From a virus, in the IMG/VR virus record IMGVR_UViG_3300027977_002131, positions 1 to 29,616 of that record: DNA of 29,616 nucleotides; one strand, 5' to 3'. Within the stretch, counting starts at the first letter, position 1, and each line of letters opens with the position of its first letter. The notes beneath the pieces were generated by a model. That model made no database searches, had not been told where the DNA came from, and saw nothing but the letters and a program-made list of their open reading frames with translations. A program made the translations under genes and the position numbers. Positions 1 to 8,221 of the stretch are shown piece by piece.

Positions 1-74
1 CATCCTTTTGTTATTATGGATAATCATAGCTCTTTAAATCAACTCAAGAAAAAAACAAACAAATTGGTGCTCAA

Positions 75-419
75 ATGAAAAAATTAATAACTATACTATT
101 AGCCACAATTTTAATTCAAACTTCTTATGCTGAAGATAAAATCAAAATATCAATAAACAAAGATCAAAATGGCAGAATCACCCTTGTTAGCTCTGGTCAT
201 TCAACTCCAATATCTTTTGATATTATGGGCAAAAGTTACGATGTTCCAGCAGGCGGTGGATCAGTAGAAATAGAATCCAATTCGTTTGACATAGAAACAG
301 CAGCAGGAGAGCAGAGTAAAGGTAATCCACCAGCAGTAGTACCTCCAATTGCTTTGCTAATTCCTCCAGTCACATCAGCAGTAAATCCACCACTTGCTAC
401 GCCTATAGGATCAAACTAA
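75..419 (+). CDS. Small exported protein with proline-rich tail
   Basis: The product has 114 residues and begins with a classical Sec signal peptide: two lysines, a hydrophobic stretch (residues 4-15) and a likely cleavage site after TSYA (residue 19). There is no lipobox cysteine, so it should be a soluble periplasmic or secreted protein and not a lipoprotein. The mature part is short and beta-rich in appearance. The last 31 residues are proline-rich (PPAVVPP, LLIPPV, NPPLATP), which suggests an extended linker or wall-spanning tail. The next gene encodes a membrane protein, so a role in the envelope or in lysis is conceivable, but I do not recognise the family. No Shine-Dalgarno (SD) sequence is evident before the ATG. 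Confidence 0.7.
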   Translation: MKKLITILLATILIQTSYAEDKIKISINKDQNGRITLVSSGHSTPISFDIMGKSYDVPAGGGSVEIESNSFDIETAAGEQSKGNPPAVVPPIALLIPPVTSAVNPPLATPIGSN

Positions 420-437
420 TGTGTAAGCTTTTATGAT

Positions 438-704
438 ATGCTATTTAAAATCAAAAATTGGTGGGGTAATTTAAAAACTTATGATAAGTTCTTTTTTATC
501 TCATTTGTGCCAGCGATACTTTTCACGCTTTGGGGGCTAAGTGATCTTTACTTTAATTACTTTGATTTATTAAGTAAGGAAGATCACCTTCAATTCTTTC
601 TTAGGTTTGCTTTTCCAATAGCACTAGCCACATTAGTAACAGTTTTAGAAAACAATAATAGAAAAAAGCTTATAAAAGATATAAAAAACTACTTAAAACA
701 GTAG
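438..704 (+). CDS. Small two-helix inner-membrane protein (holin-like candidate)
   Basis: The product has 88 residues with two hydrophobic segments, roughly 18-38 and 52-70, separated by a short polar loop containing SKEDH. A basic C-terminus (NNNRKKLIK) follows and probably stays in the cytoplasm, placing both ends inside. Small size, two helices and a charged tail are typical of many phage holins, but equally of uncharacterised membrane proteins. No endolysin is visible in this window to support a lysis cassette. It lies 18 bp after the exported-protein gene and 13 bp before the leucine-rich-repeat gene, so co-transcription is likely. Function is uncertain. Confidence 0.6.
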   Translation: MLFKIKNWWGNLKTYDKFFFISFVPAILFTLWGLSDLYFNYFDLLSKEDHLQFFLRFAFPIALATLVTVLENNNRKKLIKDIKNYLKQ

Positions 705-717
705 TGTAATATAATTT

Positions 718-1896
718 ATGGCTTTTATAGTTAAAAAAATAATCTCTTCAGCGTCCATTTTAATTAAAAGAGACGCAATCTTCAAAATTCTTCGGCCAAA
801 TCCTTTAGGAAATTTTTGGAACTTCACTCAGAATCTTTATAATAAAACAATAAGTAATTTTAATCTTACATATGCTGGTGGTCAAGTCGATATTAATTGG
901 GGCGAAGAAAGTGTTAATGAAAGTATACCTAATAATACAAATATAAGTCATACATTTGGAAACACAACGCAAGGTATTTCAATTCTTGCAAGAAACGGAG
1001 CAAATATTACGAATATTAACTGTGGCGTCAGTAGTGTGCCCAGGCTCAGTGGCACAGTGGACATTTCTGCTTTTCCTAATTTGCAGGGGTTTACATGCAA
1101 TTCCAATGACATAACAGCACTGTCTGGTTATGCACAGAACAGCAATTTAATAAATGTTCAGTTTTATAATAATAAAGTAACTGGACCCATTCCTACTTTG
1201 AGTGGCTTGACTGGTTTGCAAACTTTCCTGTGCTTCAGCAATCTGCTCACTGGACCCATTCCTGCTTTGAGTGGCTTAAGGAATTTGCAAAATTTTCAGT
1301 GCTATTCAAATCAACTCACTGGACCCATTCCTACTTTGAGTGGCTTGACTGGTTTGCAAACTTTTATATGCCAAGACAATCTGCTCTCTGGACCCATTCC
1401 TGCTTTGAGTGGCTTGACTAATTTGGTAGATTTTCGTTGCAAGAACAATCCACTTGGTGGATCAATTCCTAGTTTGAGTGGTTTGAACAATTTGCAAAAT
1501 TTTCAATGTCAAATAAATTCATTAGTTGGGTCCATTCCTGCACTCACAGGTTCTCCAGTGTTAAATACATTTTTGTGCGATCGAAATAATCTCACTGGAC
1601 CCATTCCTAGTTTGAATGGCTTGAGTGCCATGCAAGATTTCCGTTGCCACACAAACCAGCTCACAAATTATGCAGGTGGTTCTGTTTCCAATACTTTAGG
1701 AAACTTTCAAGCAAATAGCAATCAATTAACTTCCGCAGCAGTAAATGCTATTCTTGCAGCTTTTGTTACAGCGAACAAAACAACTGGCACTAGAGTTTTG
1801 AATTTAGGAGGCGTTGGAAATGGTGCGCCCACAGGCCAAGGAATAACAGATAAAGCTACTCTTATTTCTAGAGGCTGGACAGTAACAACAAATTAA
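718..1896 (+). CDS. Leucine-rich-repeat adhesin/fibre-like protein
   Basis: The product has 392 residues. Residues about 45-100 look like a PKD/BspA-type beta-sandwich (INWGEE near 59-64, HTFGNT near 78-83). Residues about 150-318 hold seven tandem 23-residue leucine-rich repeats of the plant-like form GLxxLxxFxCxxNxLtGpIPxLs. The C-terminus ends in a cap (TGQGITDKATLISRGWTVTT) of a kind that recurs in phage and bacterial surface proteins. No signal peptide is seen, so it is more likely a virion structural protein (fibre tip or decoration) than a secreted one. Recognition of a host receptor is an inference from the repeat type. The 69-bp DNA period is kept almost without change. Confidence 0.7.
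   Translation: MAFIVKKIISSASILIKRDAIFKILRPNPLGNFWNFTQNLYNKTISNFNLTYAGGQVDINWGEESVNESIPNNTNISHTFGNTTQGISILARNGANITNINCGVSSVPRLSGTVDISAFPNLQGFTCNSNDITALSGYAQNSNLINVQFYNNKVTGPIPTLSGLTGLQTFLCFSNLLTGPIPALSGLRNLQNFQCYSNQLTGPIPTLSGLTGLQTFICQDNLLSGPIPALSGLTNLVDFRCKNNPLGGSIPSLSGLNNLQNFQCQINSLVGSIPALTGSPVLNTFLCDRNNLTGPIPSLNGLSAMQDFRCHTNQLTNYAGGSVSNTLGNFQANSNQLTSAAVNAILAAFVTANKTTGTRVLNLGGVGNGAPTGQGITDKATLISRGWTVTTN
1183..1665 (+). repeat. 69-bp tandem repeat coding the LRR array
   Basis: The motif ggacccattcct or a close variant recurs at 1183, 1252, 1321, 1390, 1459, 1528 and 1597, exactly 69 bp apart, giving seven units of 23 codons with no indel. The first four units and the last share most bases (ctcactggacccattcct and ttgagtggctt blocks); units five and six have drifted. 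The exact period and near identity would allow gain or loss of units by recombination while keeping frame. Confidence 0.9.
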
Positions 1897-1897
1897 T

Positions 1898-2131
1898 ATG
1901 AAAATTTATTCTAATCAAATATTAGGTGCAGAGCATGTTATTCCTTTTCCAGATGAAGTTCATACCACAGAATTAGACTGGTGGATGATTTATGACGCTG
2001 ATACTAAAGTCATTTTAATAGAACCATTACAATGTTCTGGTTATACGTCTGGCCCTACGACAATGGTTATATCAGACACAAAAGAAGAATTAGATCAATA
2101 TATTATAGACAATAAGTTATTATTTAATTAA
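1898..2131 (+). CDS. Short conserved-looking orphan after the LRR gene
   Basis: The product has 77 residues, starting one base after the stop of the LRR gene and so probably translated by coupling. It has no signal peptide or membrane segment. It is acidic, with an N-terminal MKIYSNQI, a central WWMIYDADTKVILIEPL stretch that looks like two beta strands, and a helical end (TKEELDQYIIDNKL). I do not recognise the family. Position suggests a chaperone or partner of the preceding adhesin-like protein, by analogy with small genes after phage fibre genes; this is inference only. Confidence 0.6.
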   Translation: MKIYSNQILGAEHVIPFPDEVHTTELDWWMIYDADTKVILIEPLQCSGYTSGPTTMVISDTKEELDQYIIDNKLLFN

Positions 2132-2264
2132 AATTGCAATAATTAATTATTTTAATCTTTCAATAAGATAAAATATATAAATTAACACAGCAAAACAAAT
2201 TAAAGTAGTAGATAGGGTCATATACGATGTTACACCCAAGATTGGTTTAATATAATAATTTTAC

Positions 2265-2293
2265 TTGACTTATATTATTAATTATAATATTAT
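2265..2293 (+). promoter_or_regulatory. Sigma70-like promoter of the glycan island
   Basis: TTGACT (2265-2270), a 17-bp spacer, then TATTAT (2288-2293). It lies in the largest gap of the left part, directly before the first glycosyltransferase gene. The predicted transcript start near 2300 leaves only 2-3 bases before the TTG codon at 2303. Confidence 0.7.
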
Positions 2294-2302
2294 GAGTATA
2301 AG

Positions 2303-3295
2303 TTGAATTTTATACTTTTAAATACTCATCAAATATTTCCATCGCCCATATCTGGTGGTATAGAAAAAAGAATAGAAGCTTTTATAAAGTTTTGCTCATC
2401 TAATAATATACCATTACAAATCATTTCTTCTCAAAAAATTAATTCAAAAGACTATATTTATATACAAGCCGAATCGCAAGAAGACTTCGTAAGTAAAGCT
2501 ATAATAAATTTACCACAAGAAGGTAAAGTTATAGCCTATAATCTAACAAATGAAAGTTGTAAATTAATACACAATAAAAGAATTAAGGCAATTAATGCTA
2601 ATTGTGGTGGCATGGCTAAAGGTGGTATCCCAGCATTATTTATATTTTCTTCAGAATTTATTACTAATAGGTTTTTATCATTGAATCAAAAACTATCATA
2701 TAGTGGATTTTTTAATGAAGATCAAACATGCATTATACCTCATGGTCTATCTGAAGACGAGTTCTATTATAATGAAAATGAACAAAAAAGAGAGTACTTT
2801 TTATGGTGTGGTAGCTTAGGTTGGGGACTACAAGCTAAAGGGCTTGACCTATTCATTAAGTTAGCAGAATTAAATGCAAAGGATCGATTTAAAATCTATG
2901 GAGCGCCATGGAATAGTGCAGAGCTTGAGAAGTTCTTAAAACGATTAAATATGCCAAACTTAGAATTTTATTTAGGCTTAGAAGATGAAGATAAAAATAA
3001 TGTGATGTCAAATGCCATAGCCTTATGCCAGTTCACAAGATTAATTGAGTCTTGTAATATTACAACATTAGAGTCTTACTCTAGAGGGACACCAGTAATA
3101 ACTTTAGATGAAGATCAAGGCGGGGTAACAAATAATGCTAAATTCTTCGATTTAACATTAAAAAATTTTGATAACTTTAATAATATTAAAAATAAAGCTA
3201 TCGGATTAAACAGAAAAGAAATACATGACTTTTATAAAAATAAATTTCATTGTAGGAATGAACACGACCTTATAATGAAACAATTTAATAAATGA
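2303..3295 (+). CDS. GT4-like glycosyltransferase
   Basis: The product has 330 residues with a GT-B layout. The N-terminal domain starts with a strand (NFILLNTHQ) followed by a GG-containing loop (SGGIEKR). The C-terminal domain starts near C169 (WCGSLGWGLQAKGLDLF) and holds the GT4 E-x7-E signature (ESCNITTLESYSRGTPVI), which binds the nucleotide-sugar donor. It should transfer a sugar from an NDP- or GDP-sugar; the acceptor is unknown. The start is TTG: no ATG or GTG lies in frame between an upstream stop (2285-2287) and this codon, and the N-terminus fits the family here. It is the first gene of a run in which neighbours overlap by 4 bp. Confidence 0.8.
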   Translation: MNFILLNTHQIFPSPISGGIEKRIEAFIKFCSSNNIPLQIISSQKINSKDYIYIQAESQEDFVSKAIINLPQEGKVIAYNLTNESCKLIHNKRIKAINANCGGMAKGGIPALFIFSSEFITNRFLSLNQKLSYSGFFNEDQTCIIPHGLSEDEFYYNENEQKREYFLWCGSLGWGLQAKGLDLFIKLAELNAKDRFKIYGAPWNSAELEKFLKRLNMPNLEFYLGLEDEDKNNVMSNAIALCQFTRLIESCNITTLESYSRGTPVITLDEDQGGVTNNAKFFDLTLKNFDNFNNIKNKAIGLNRKEIHDFYKNKFHCRNEHDLIMKQFNK

Positions 3296-4131
3296 AAATA
3301 TACTTCTGCGGAATTACTCAAAATAAAAAAGAAGAAATCAACGATCTTACAAAAGATGTTTATCAACATTTTGATGGGTTAATTTTTGTAGATGGAGGCT
3401 CAACAGATGGAACATTGGAACTACTAGAATCAAGAAAAAGAGAAGGGGCAATAATAAAAAGAAAATGGACAAATGATCACGATTTTCAGATGAATGAAAT
3501 CTTAAGGCAAGGTCCAATGATTAATGGAGATTGGTTTATTATAAGAGACACAGAGGAAAGATTAAATCCAAAATTCACACTAGAAATAAAACCATTTATT
3601 AATAATTTAGAAAACTCAAGAATATCATCTTGTTGGTGGGAAGGAAAAGGATTTCTTTTTAAATATTATGATGATATGTTTTTTCAAGGAAGCCCTCATT
3701 GGGGATTAATGAATACGCGCCAACAAGGAGTTGATTTAGCCAAACACTTTAATCATAACAATGATACAAAAGAAATAACGTGGAATAATAGAGTAGATGT
3801 TAGATCAAGAAAAGACTGGTTCAAACATCATCTTAAGTATTATTGGGTTTATGGTAGATCTAATCATTTACTCCTTGGGAGAGAAAACAAAATACAAGAA
3901 TACCAACAACTCGAAGCAAATAGAATAAATTTTAGAGAATATTGTAGAATTAAATATAAAACTAATTTCACAATAGAAAGTCTTTACCAACTTCTTTATT
4001 CAGGCCAATGGAGTAGTGATTCTATATTTTTAGAAATGTTCAATAAAGAACCAATTCTACAAAGATATTATTTATCTTTTATCAAAAATGAACCAATAGA
4101 CTCTATTGTAAAAACTTGGGGAGAAGGGTAA
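3292..4131 (+). CDS. GT2-like (GT-A fold) glycosyltransferase
   Basis: The product has 279 residues. The N-terminal half carries the GT2 nucleotide-binding signature VDGGSTDGT (residues 33-41), and the metal-binding DxD position appears as RDTEE (D86-T87-E88), an acceptable variant. The C-terminal half is aromatic and basic (WFKHHLKYYWVYGRSNHL) and is probably the acceptor side. No membrane helix is seen, so it acts in the cytoplasm, perhaps at the membrane surface. It overlaps the GT4 gene by 4 bp, pointing to translational coupling. Donor and acceptor cannot be told from sequence. Confidence 0.75.
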   Translation: MKIYFCGITQNKKEEINDLTKDVYQHFDGLIFVDGGSTDGTLELLESRKREGAIIKRKWTNDHDFQMNEILRQGPMINGDWFIIRDTEERLNPKFTLEIKPFINNLENSRISSCWWEGKGFLFKYYDDMFFQGSPHWGLMNTRQQGVDLAKHFNHNNDTKEITWNNRVDVRSRKDWFKHHLKYYWVYGRSNHLLLGRENKIQEYQQLEANRINFREYCRIKYKTNFTIESLYQLLYSGQWSSDSIFLEMFNKEPILQRYYLSFIKNEPIDSIVKTWGEG

Positions 4132-4892
4132 TGTTTAGTATATATTCTTCAGCTTTTAATTTAATTAAAAATAATTTTGATTATTTAAATGCAATTAATA
4201 AATTCTGCTCTTTTGCTCAAGAAGTTGTAATTGCTGTCAATAAATCTGAGGACAATACGCTTAAAAAACTTCATGATTTAAAGTTTGATAATTTAAAAAT
4301 TATAGAGACCAATATAGATTACAGCGATCCTCTTTTAGATGGTAAGATTAAAAATATAGCATTACAGAATACGTCCTTACCAATAAAAATTAGTTTAGAT
4401 ATGGATGAATATATTCCCTTATGGCAAAAAAATATATGGGATAATTTAGCCCAACAATTACTTCAAGACGATGAAGTAGATTGCTACATGATACCCTCTG
4501 TGAATCTTTATAAAAGTAAAGAAAAATATGCATCAATAAATCCTAAATGGTACTTGCATAAATCAGGATTAATGAGAGGAGCAGTTCATTTTGGCTTAAA
4601 AAATGGATTCTTAGACATAGAAAAAAGTGACGGATGTGAATTAATTTATTCAGATCATACTTTAACAAAATATAGATTAGCTCCATGTGATATAAAAATT
4701 TTAAGAAGCAAACAGGCGCCATTTGTAGTACACGTTGGGTATCTTTCAGTCAAAGATAGGATATTGAGGCAAGAGAATTTTTGGAACAAACATTGGGAAA
4801 TTTCTTCTGGTGGATTTCAAAAAAATGCAAACCCCACAAAAGAAGAAGATTTTAATTGTGAAACGCAAGACCACTTATTGGACATAGACTAA
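4131..4892 (+). CDS. GT-A-type glycosyltransferase with DMD motif
   Basis: The product has about 253 residues. The Rossmann-like start (VVIAVNKSEDNTLKKL, residues 32-47) and the DxD motif LDMDEY (D90-M91-D92) mark a GT-A fold enzyme related to family 2. A His near VVHVGYLS and later acidic residues could complete the site. I chose the ATG at 4131, which overlaps the previous stop as TAATG and has AGAAGG just upstream (4122-4127). A TTG at 4116 in the same frame is possible but would place five atypical residues at the front. Specificity is unknown. Confidence 0.7.
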   Translation: MFSIYSSAFNLIKNNFDYLNAINKFCSFAQEVVIAVNKSEDNTLKKLHDLKFDNLKIIETNIDYSDPLLDGKIKNIALQNTSLPIKISLDMDEYIPLWQKNIWDNLAQQLLQDDEVDCYMIPSVNLYKSKEKYASINPKWYLHKSGLMRGAVHFGLKNGFLDIEKSDGCELIYSDHTLTKYRLAPCDIKILRSKQAPFVVHVGYLSVKDRILRQENFWNKHWEISSGGFQKNANPTKEEDFNCETQDHLLDID

Positions 4893-4893
4893 T

Positions 4894-5733
4894 ATGACAC
4901 AAATCCAAGAAGAGTTTAAAAATTTATTGAATCAAAATAAATTAGGGATAGTTATCGAAGGCGTTGGAATAGGAGATAAAATTCAATATACTCATTTGCC
5001 AGAAAATATATATAAAAATTTTGGAGTAAAATTATATGATCCATTTAAATATTGGGTTTTTGATAAAAATCCTTATATAGTAAGAGATACAAAACCAAAC
5101 ATGCTTATCGTATTAGATAAACTTTTTGATCTTCCTATCGAGCAACACGAAACAATTTATGGAACTCAATATTTTTCGAGAGCCTCAAAACACTGCAATA
5201 TTTTGGGAATAAAATGTTATCTTAGGCATTTCAATTTATACGATCAAAATGATCAAAATATTAATTATAAAAAAATATCCATACATTCTGGTCCAGGAAA
5301 ATCAACAGCAGGAGAAATACCAGATCATATCATAGATATAATCAAAGAAAAATATAAAGATTTTGAATTAATCCAAATTGGCTCAACTCACGATAAGAAT
5401 ATTAATGTTACAGACAAAAGAGGGTCTTCATTAGAAGAAATGATTAGTATAATAAAGAACTCATTTTTATTCATTGGGGTTAATTCTGGACCAATGAATA
5501 TAGCTAATTGTTATCCAAACATATTTAGAAAAGTAATACTAACAGAAGGAAATAATGATTATCCTAAGTTTAGAACAAATTATGAAAGCTTCTTGAATAA
5601 TGAATTTATACCACAAAAGCATTATGGTAAATTGCCACATGTATCACATGAAAACTGGTTAGACTTTGCCTGTTTATATTATAATATAACTAAGGACGAT
5701 ATTGGAGTAACATACTCCTACACAAAGATATGA
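4894..5733 (+). CDS. GT9/heptosyltransferase-like glycosyltransferase
   Basis: The product has 279 residues. An N-terminal G-x-G-D-x-I loop (GVGIGDKI, residues 23-30) and a C-terminal half with ISIHSGPGKS (128-137), IQIGSTHD (160-167) and FIGVNSGPMNIAN (193-205) match the donor-binding layout of GT9 (ADP-heptose:LPS heptosyltransferase) proteins: a strand and phosphate loop, then a conserved D/N-S-G-P/x-M/H loop. It is shorter than typical GT9 enzymes (320-350 residues). It begins one base after the previous gene. A sugar other than heptose is quite possible. Confidence 0.65.
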   Translation: MTQIQEEFKNLLNQNKLGIVIEGVGIGDKIQYTHLPENIYKNFGVKLYDPFKYWVFDKNPYIVRDTKPNMLIVLDKLFDLPIEQHETIYGTQYFSRASKHCNILGIKCYLRHFNLYDQNDQNINYKKISIHSGPGKSTAGEIPDHIIDIIKEKYKDFELIQIGSTHDKNINVTDKRGSSLEEMISIIKNSFLFIGVNSGPMNIANCYPNIFRKVILTEGNNDYPKFRTNYESFLNNEFIPQKHYGKLPHVSHENWLDFACLYYNITKDDIGVTYSYTKI

Positions 5734-6074
5734 TTAATTTATTAGTAGACGAAGCCTATGCTTTTGACTTTTTAAGCATATTTTATATTAAAAGAAATAA
5801 TAGCGATTTAACTCTTAAAGCTTGGAACGAATGTAAAAATTATATTAAAGATCAAATTCCAAATAAATTTAATATAATCATTAAGTCTAAAGAATACAAG
5901 GACCTATTAAAAGCTAATCAAAAAACTTTCAAAGCGGTAGATGAAGCAAAAGTAGACAAGGTAAAAGCAAGTTATGTAGATTCATGTAATTATCAAAGAT
6001 ACTTAGCCAAAAAAAGCTTGCAAGAAAAATTCTTCTCTGCCTCTTTAAAAGAAATAAAAATAGGATACAAATAA
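5730..6074 (+). CDS. Uncharacterised small protein of the glycan island
   Basis: The product has 114 residues and overlaps the GT9-like gene by 4 bp (ATGA). It is largely alpha-helical and basic, starting MINLLVDEAYAFDFLSI and ending in a helix rich in Lys and Ser. A central block KTFKAVDEAKVDKVKASYVD is followed by NYQRYLAKKSLQEKFF, and these look like the conserved core. I have the impression that this protein type recurs in polysaccharide and phage glycan clusters, but I cannot name a family. There is no membrane segment or catalytic motif. An accessory role to glycosyltransferases is inferred from position alone. Confidence 0.6.
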   Translation: MINLLVDEAYAFDFLSIFYIKRNNSDLTLKAWNECKNYIKDQIPNKFNIIIKSKEYKDLLKANQKTFKAVDEAKVDKVKASYVDSCNYQRYLAKKSLQEKFFSASLKEIKIGYK

Positions 6075-6079
6075 AATAT

Positions 6080-6682
6080 ATGAAAGAATTCGTAAAAATG
6101 GACACAAACAATATGATGTTTTTTTATAAAGACATTCGATTAGAGCAAAGAGTAGAAGTCATAGATGTGTTAGAAAGTTTATATTTAGAATTAAAAAAGA
6201 CTAATGAATTACCAAAAACAATAATAGAAATTGGCATGAATCATGGAGGATTTTCTCTTATATTAAATGACTCAAAAATTTCTGAACAAGCAGATATATA
6301 CTGCTTTGATATAGTAGACCGAGGCTTTGATCAAAATTTAAAAAATACAAAAATTAAATGGTATATTAATGATATTTTTAAGATAGAGTCTTTTGTAAAA
6401 GATTTAATTAACAGGGACGGTAAAACTATTTTATTTTGTGACGGGGGAAATAAAGTAAAAGAATTTAATACATTTGCAAAATATTTAAAATCTGGAGATT
6501 TAGTTCTTACGCATGATTACTATAAAAGCGAAGAAGAATATGAAAAATATAAAAATACAAGATGGAGTTGGTTAGAAAGCAAGGAGTCAGATTTAACAAG
6601 CACAGCGAAGATATATAACCTTCAACCCTTTATGCAAGATCAATTCGAAAAATGCGTATGGTCTTGCAAAATTAAGACATGA
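6080..6682 (+). CDS. Class I SAM-dependent methyltransferase
   Basis: The product has 200 residues. Motif I is IIEIGMNHGG (residues 48-57), with the acidic residue that contacts SAM ribose in IYCFDI (73-78). Later strands are ILFCDGGNK and GDLVLTHDYY. This order matches small Rossmann-fold methyltransferases of the cephalosporin-hydroxylase/CmcI-like type that occur in polysaccharide loci. It probably O-methylates a sugar or a related small substrate. It follows the small orphan by 5 bp and overlaps the next methyltransferase gene by 4 bp. No SD is seen. The substrate is unknown. Confidence 0.65.
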   Translation: MKEFVKMDTNNMMFFYKDIRLEQRVEVIDVLESLYLELKKTNELPKTIIEIGMNHGGFSLILNDSKISEQADIYCFDIVDRGFDQNLKNTKIKWYINDIFKIESFVKDLINRDGKTILFCDGGNKVKEFNTFAKYLKSGDLVLTHDYYKSEEEYEKYKNTRWSWLESKESDLTSTAKIYNLQPFMQDQFEKCVWSCKIKT

Positions 6683-7446
6683 ACTTATTTAATCCAAGCA
6701 ATCCGAACAAATATAAAAAATTAAAAGAATTAATCATCCCACACGCTTGTTCATTTACGAAAAAAAGATATGGAGGTATTGGAGACAGTAGTTATGTTTT
6801 TTTAAAAGAATTAATGGAAGATTCAAAAAATATTTATTCTTATGGAGTTGGCCATATTCCAGCTTCTATGGCTTTTGATTTAGAATGTGCAAGCAATGGC
6901 AAAAAAATATATATGTATGATGGTTCAGTAGAAAAACTTCCAATTGAGCATGATAATTTTATTTTTAAAAAACAATACTTAAATAAAGATAACTTTATCG
7001 AACACATAAGAGAGAATAATCATCAAGAAGAATTTAATATGGCGCTTAAAATGGATATAGAATGTCACGAATATGAAGTACTTGAAAAAAATATAGATTT
7101 AGTTAGTAAACATTTTAATCAAATTAGTATGGAAGCACACTCCCTTATAGAGGAATTACCAAACGGATGGGGAATAGACGCTTTTCCATTATATATTAGA
7201 AAAAATATAGACATAAAAATATCTTTTTTTCAAACTATAAATAAATATTATAAAATAGTACACTTACATGCAAATAATCATGGTCCAATTTATGGAGATT
7301 TTCCAGACACACTAGAGATAACATTTCTAAGAAATGATTTTTCAGTTAATGAAATAGAGCAAAGAGCATATCCATTACAAGGATTTGATTATCCTAACCT
7401 TGCTCAAAGAGAGGACTATATTTTAAATTGGTGGATGAATAAATGA
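6679..7446 (+). CDS. FkbM-like methyltransferase
   Basis: The product has 255 residues. YSYGVGHIPASMAFDLE replaces the usual glycine-rich SAM loop, KIYMYDGS supplies the acidic strand-2 residue, and ALKMDIECHEYEVLE closely fits the FkbM-family signature (LKxDxExxExxVL). A late HLHANNHGP segment is also typical of the family. FkbM-type enzymes methylate sugar hydroxyls in capsule, O-antigen and natural products. The gene overlaps both neighbours by 4 bp, so it belongs to the same transcript as the glycosyltransferases. Confidence 0.7.
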   Translation: MNLFNPSNPNKYKKLKELIIPHACSFTKKRYGGIGDSSYVFLKELMEDSKNIYSYGVGHIPASMAFDLECASNGKKIYMYDGSVEKLPIEHDNFIFKKQYLNKDNFIEHIRENNHQEEFNMALKMDIECHEYEVLEKNIDLVSKHFNQISMEAHSLIEELPNGWGIDAFPLYIRKNIDIKISFFQTINKYYKIVHLHANNHGPIYGDFPDTLEITFLRNDFSVNEIEQRAYPLQGFDYPNLAQREDYILNWWMNK

Positions 7447-8207
7447 AAATCGGAGTATTATGTAACTTTTATGGTTTCCCTCAATATCTTGATCGTGTTT
7501 TAGAACACTGGAGAAAGTTTAGTAGCACATGTATTTTCGCCGCATCTTCATGTAAGTTCGATCAATATTTAAATATAAATTACTTAAAAGAAGATACCGA
7601 AACAGCGTTTAGACTAAAGACTCAATATAAAGATATTATTTCATATGTATATGATTCAAAAGTATCGAATGACTCTACTGTAAGAAACTACCCATTAGAA
7701 TATTTATTAAAACAAAACGTAGATTATATTTGGCTTTTAGATGAAGATGAGTTTTATACAGAAGAACAAATTAATAATATAATAAAATTTATACAATCAG
7801 AAGAATTTATACCTTATTTTAAGATAAATTTCAAAAATTATTTTAATGATGAAAACCATTGGATAGACGGATTTTGCCCACCAAGGATATTTAAAACAAA
7901 TTTTAATAACTTAAAATTAAACAAATTCTATTTTGAAAATGACATAGTGTATAATGATAAAGATAATAAAGAAATAGACTACAAAACCTTGGCTCATTTG
8001 CAAATACCACGAGAAATTGCTCATATTAAACATTACTCATGGAACGGAAATGAAGAATTTCTCAAGAATAAAGTGAAATATCAATTACTAAGATATAACG
8101 GGATATGTTCATATATTTGGGATGAAAAAAATAAAAAACTTGAATTAAATATAAATAATTATTATAATATATTTAATATACCCTTGCCCATTATTAACAA
8201 AGACTAA
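7443..8207 (+). CDS. GT-A-type glycosyltransferase with DED motif
   Basis: The product has 254 residues. It opens with a strand-loop MKIGVLCNFYGFPQYLDRVL, and has YIWLLDEDEFYTEEQ, in which DED is the likely metal-binding DxD of a GT-A fold. Downstream FCPPRIFKT and AHIKHYSWNG are reminiscent of GT2-like enzymes that end in a conserved His. It overlaps the FkbM-like gene by 4 bp. The donor and acceptor are not predictable. It resembles the gene at 4131 in layout and could be a distant paralogue. Confidence 0.65.
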   Translation: MKIGVLCNFYGFPQYLDRVLEHWRKFSSTCIFAASSCKFDQYLNINYLKEDTETAFRLKTQYKDIISYVYDSKVSNDSTVRNYPLEYLLKQNVDYIWLLDEDEFYTEEQINNIIKFIQSEEFIPYFKINFKNYFNDENHWIDGFCPPRIFKTNFNNLKLNKFYFENDIVYNDKDNKEIDYKTLAHLQIPREIAHIKHYSWNGNEEFLKNKVKYQLLRYNGICSYIWDEKNKKLELNINNYYNIFNIPLPIINKD

Positions 8208-8221
8208 TAAAAACAAAAGAC

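Noticed and set aside
75-419. Outer-membrane spanin lipoprotein
   Set aside because: The signal peptide ends in TSYA followed by Glu, and there is no lipobox cysteine anywhere in the protein.
710-715. TATAAT before the LRR gene as a -10 box
   Set aside because: It lies two bases before the ATG, too near for a transcript that includes it, and no -35 box lies 16-18 bp upstream.
1230-1421. A second open frame within the LRR repeats
   Set aside because: It exists only because the 69-bp repeat has no stop in another frame. The protein in the main frame has clear LRR structure.
2138-2151. AATAATTAATTATT palindrome as a terminator
   Set aside because: It is only A/T, has no loop or stable stem, and similar stretches are common in this AT-rich sequence. 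The surrounding 171-bp gap shows nothing else besides the promoter.
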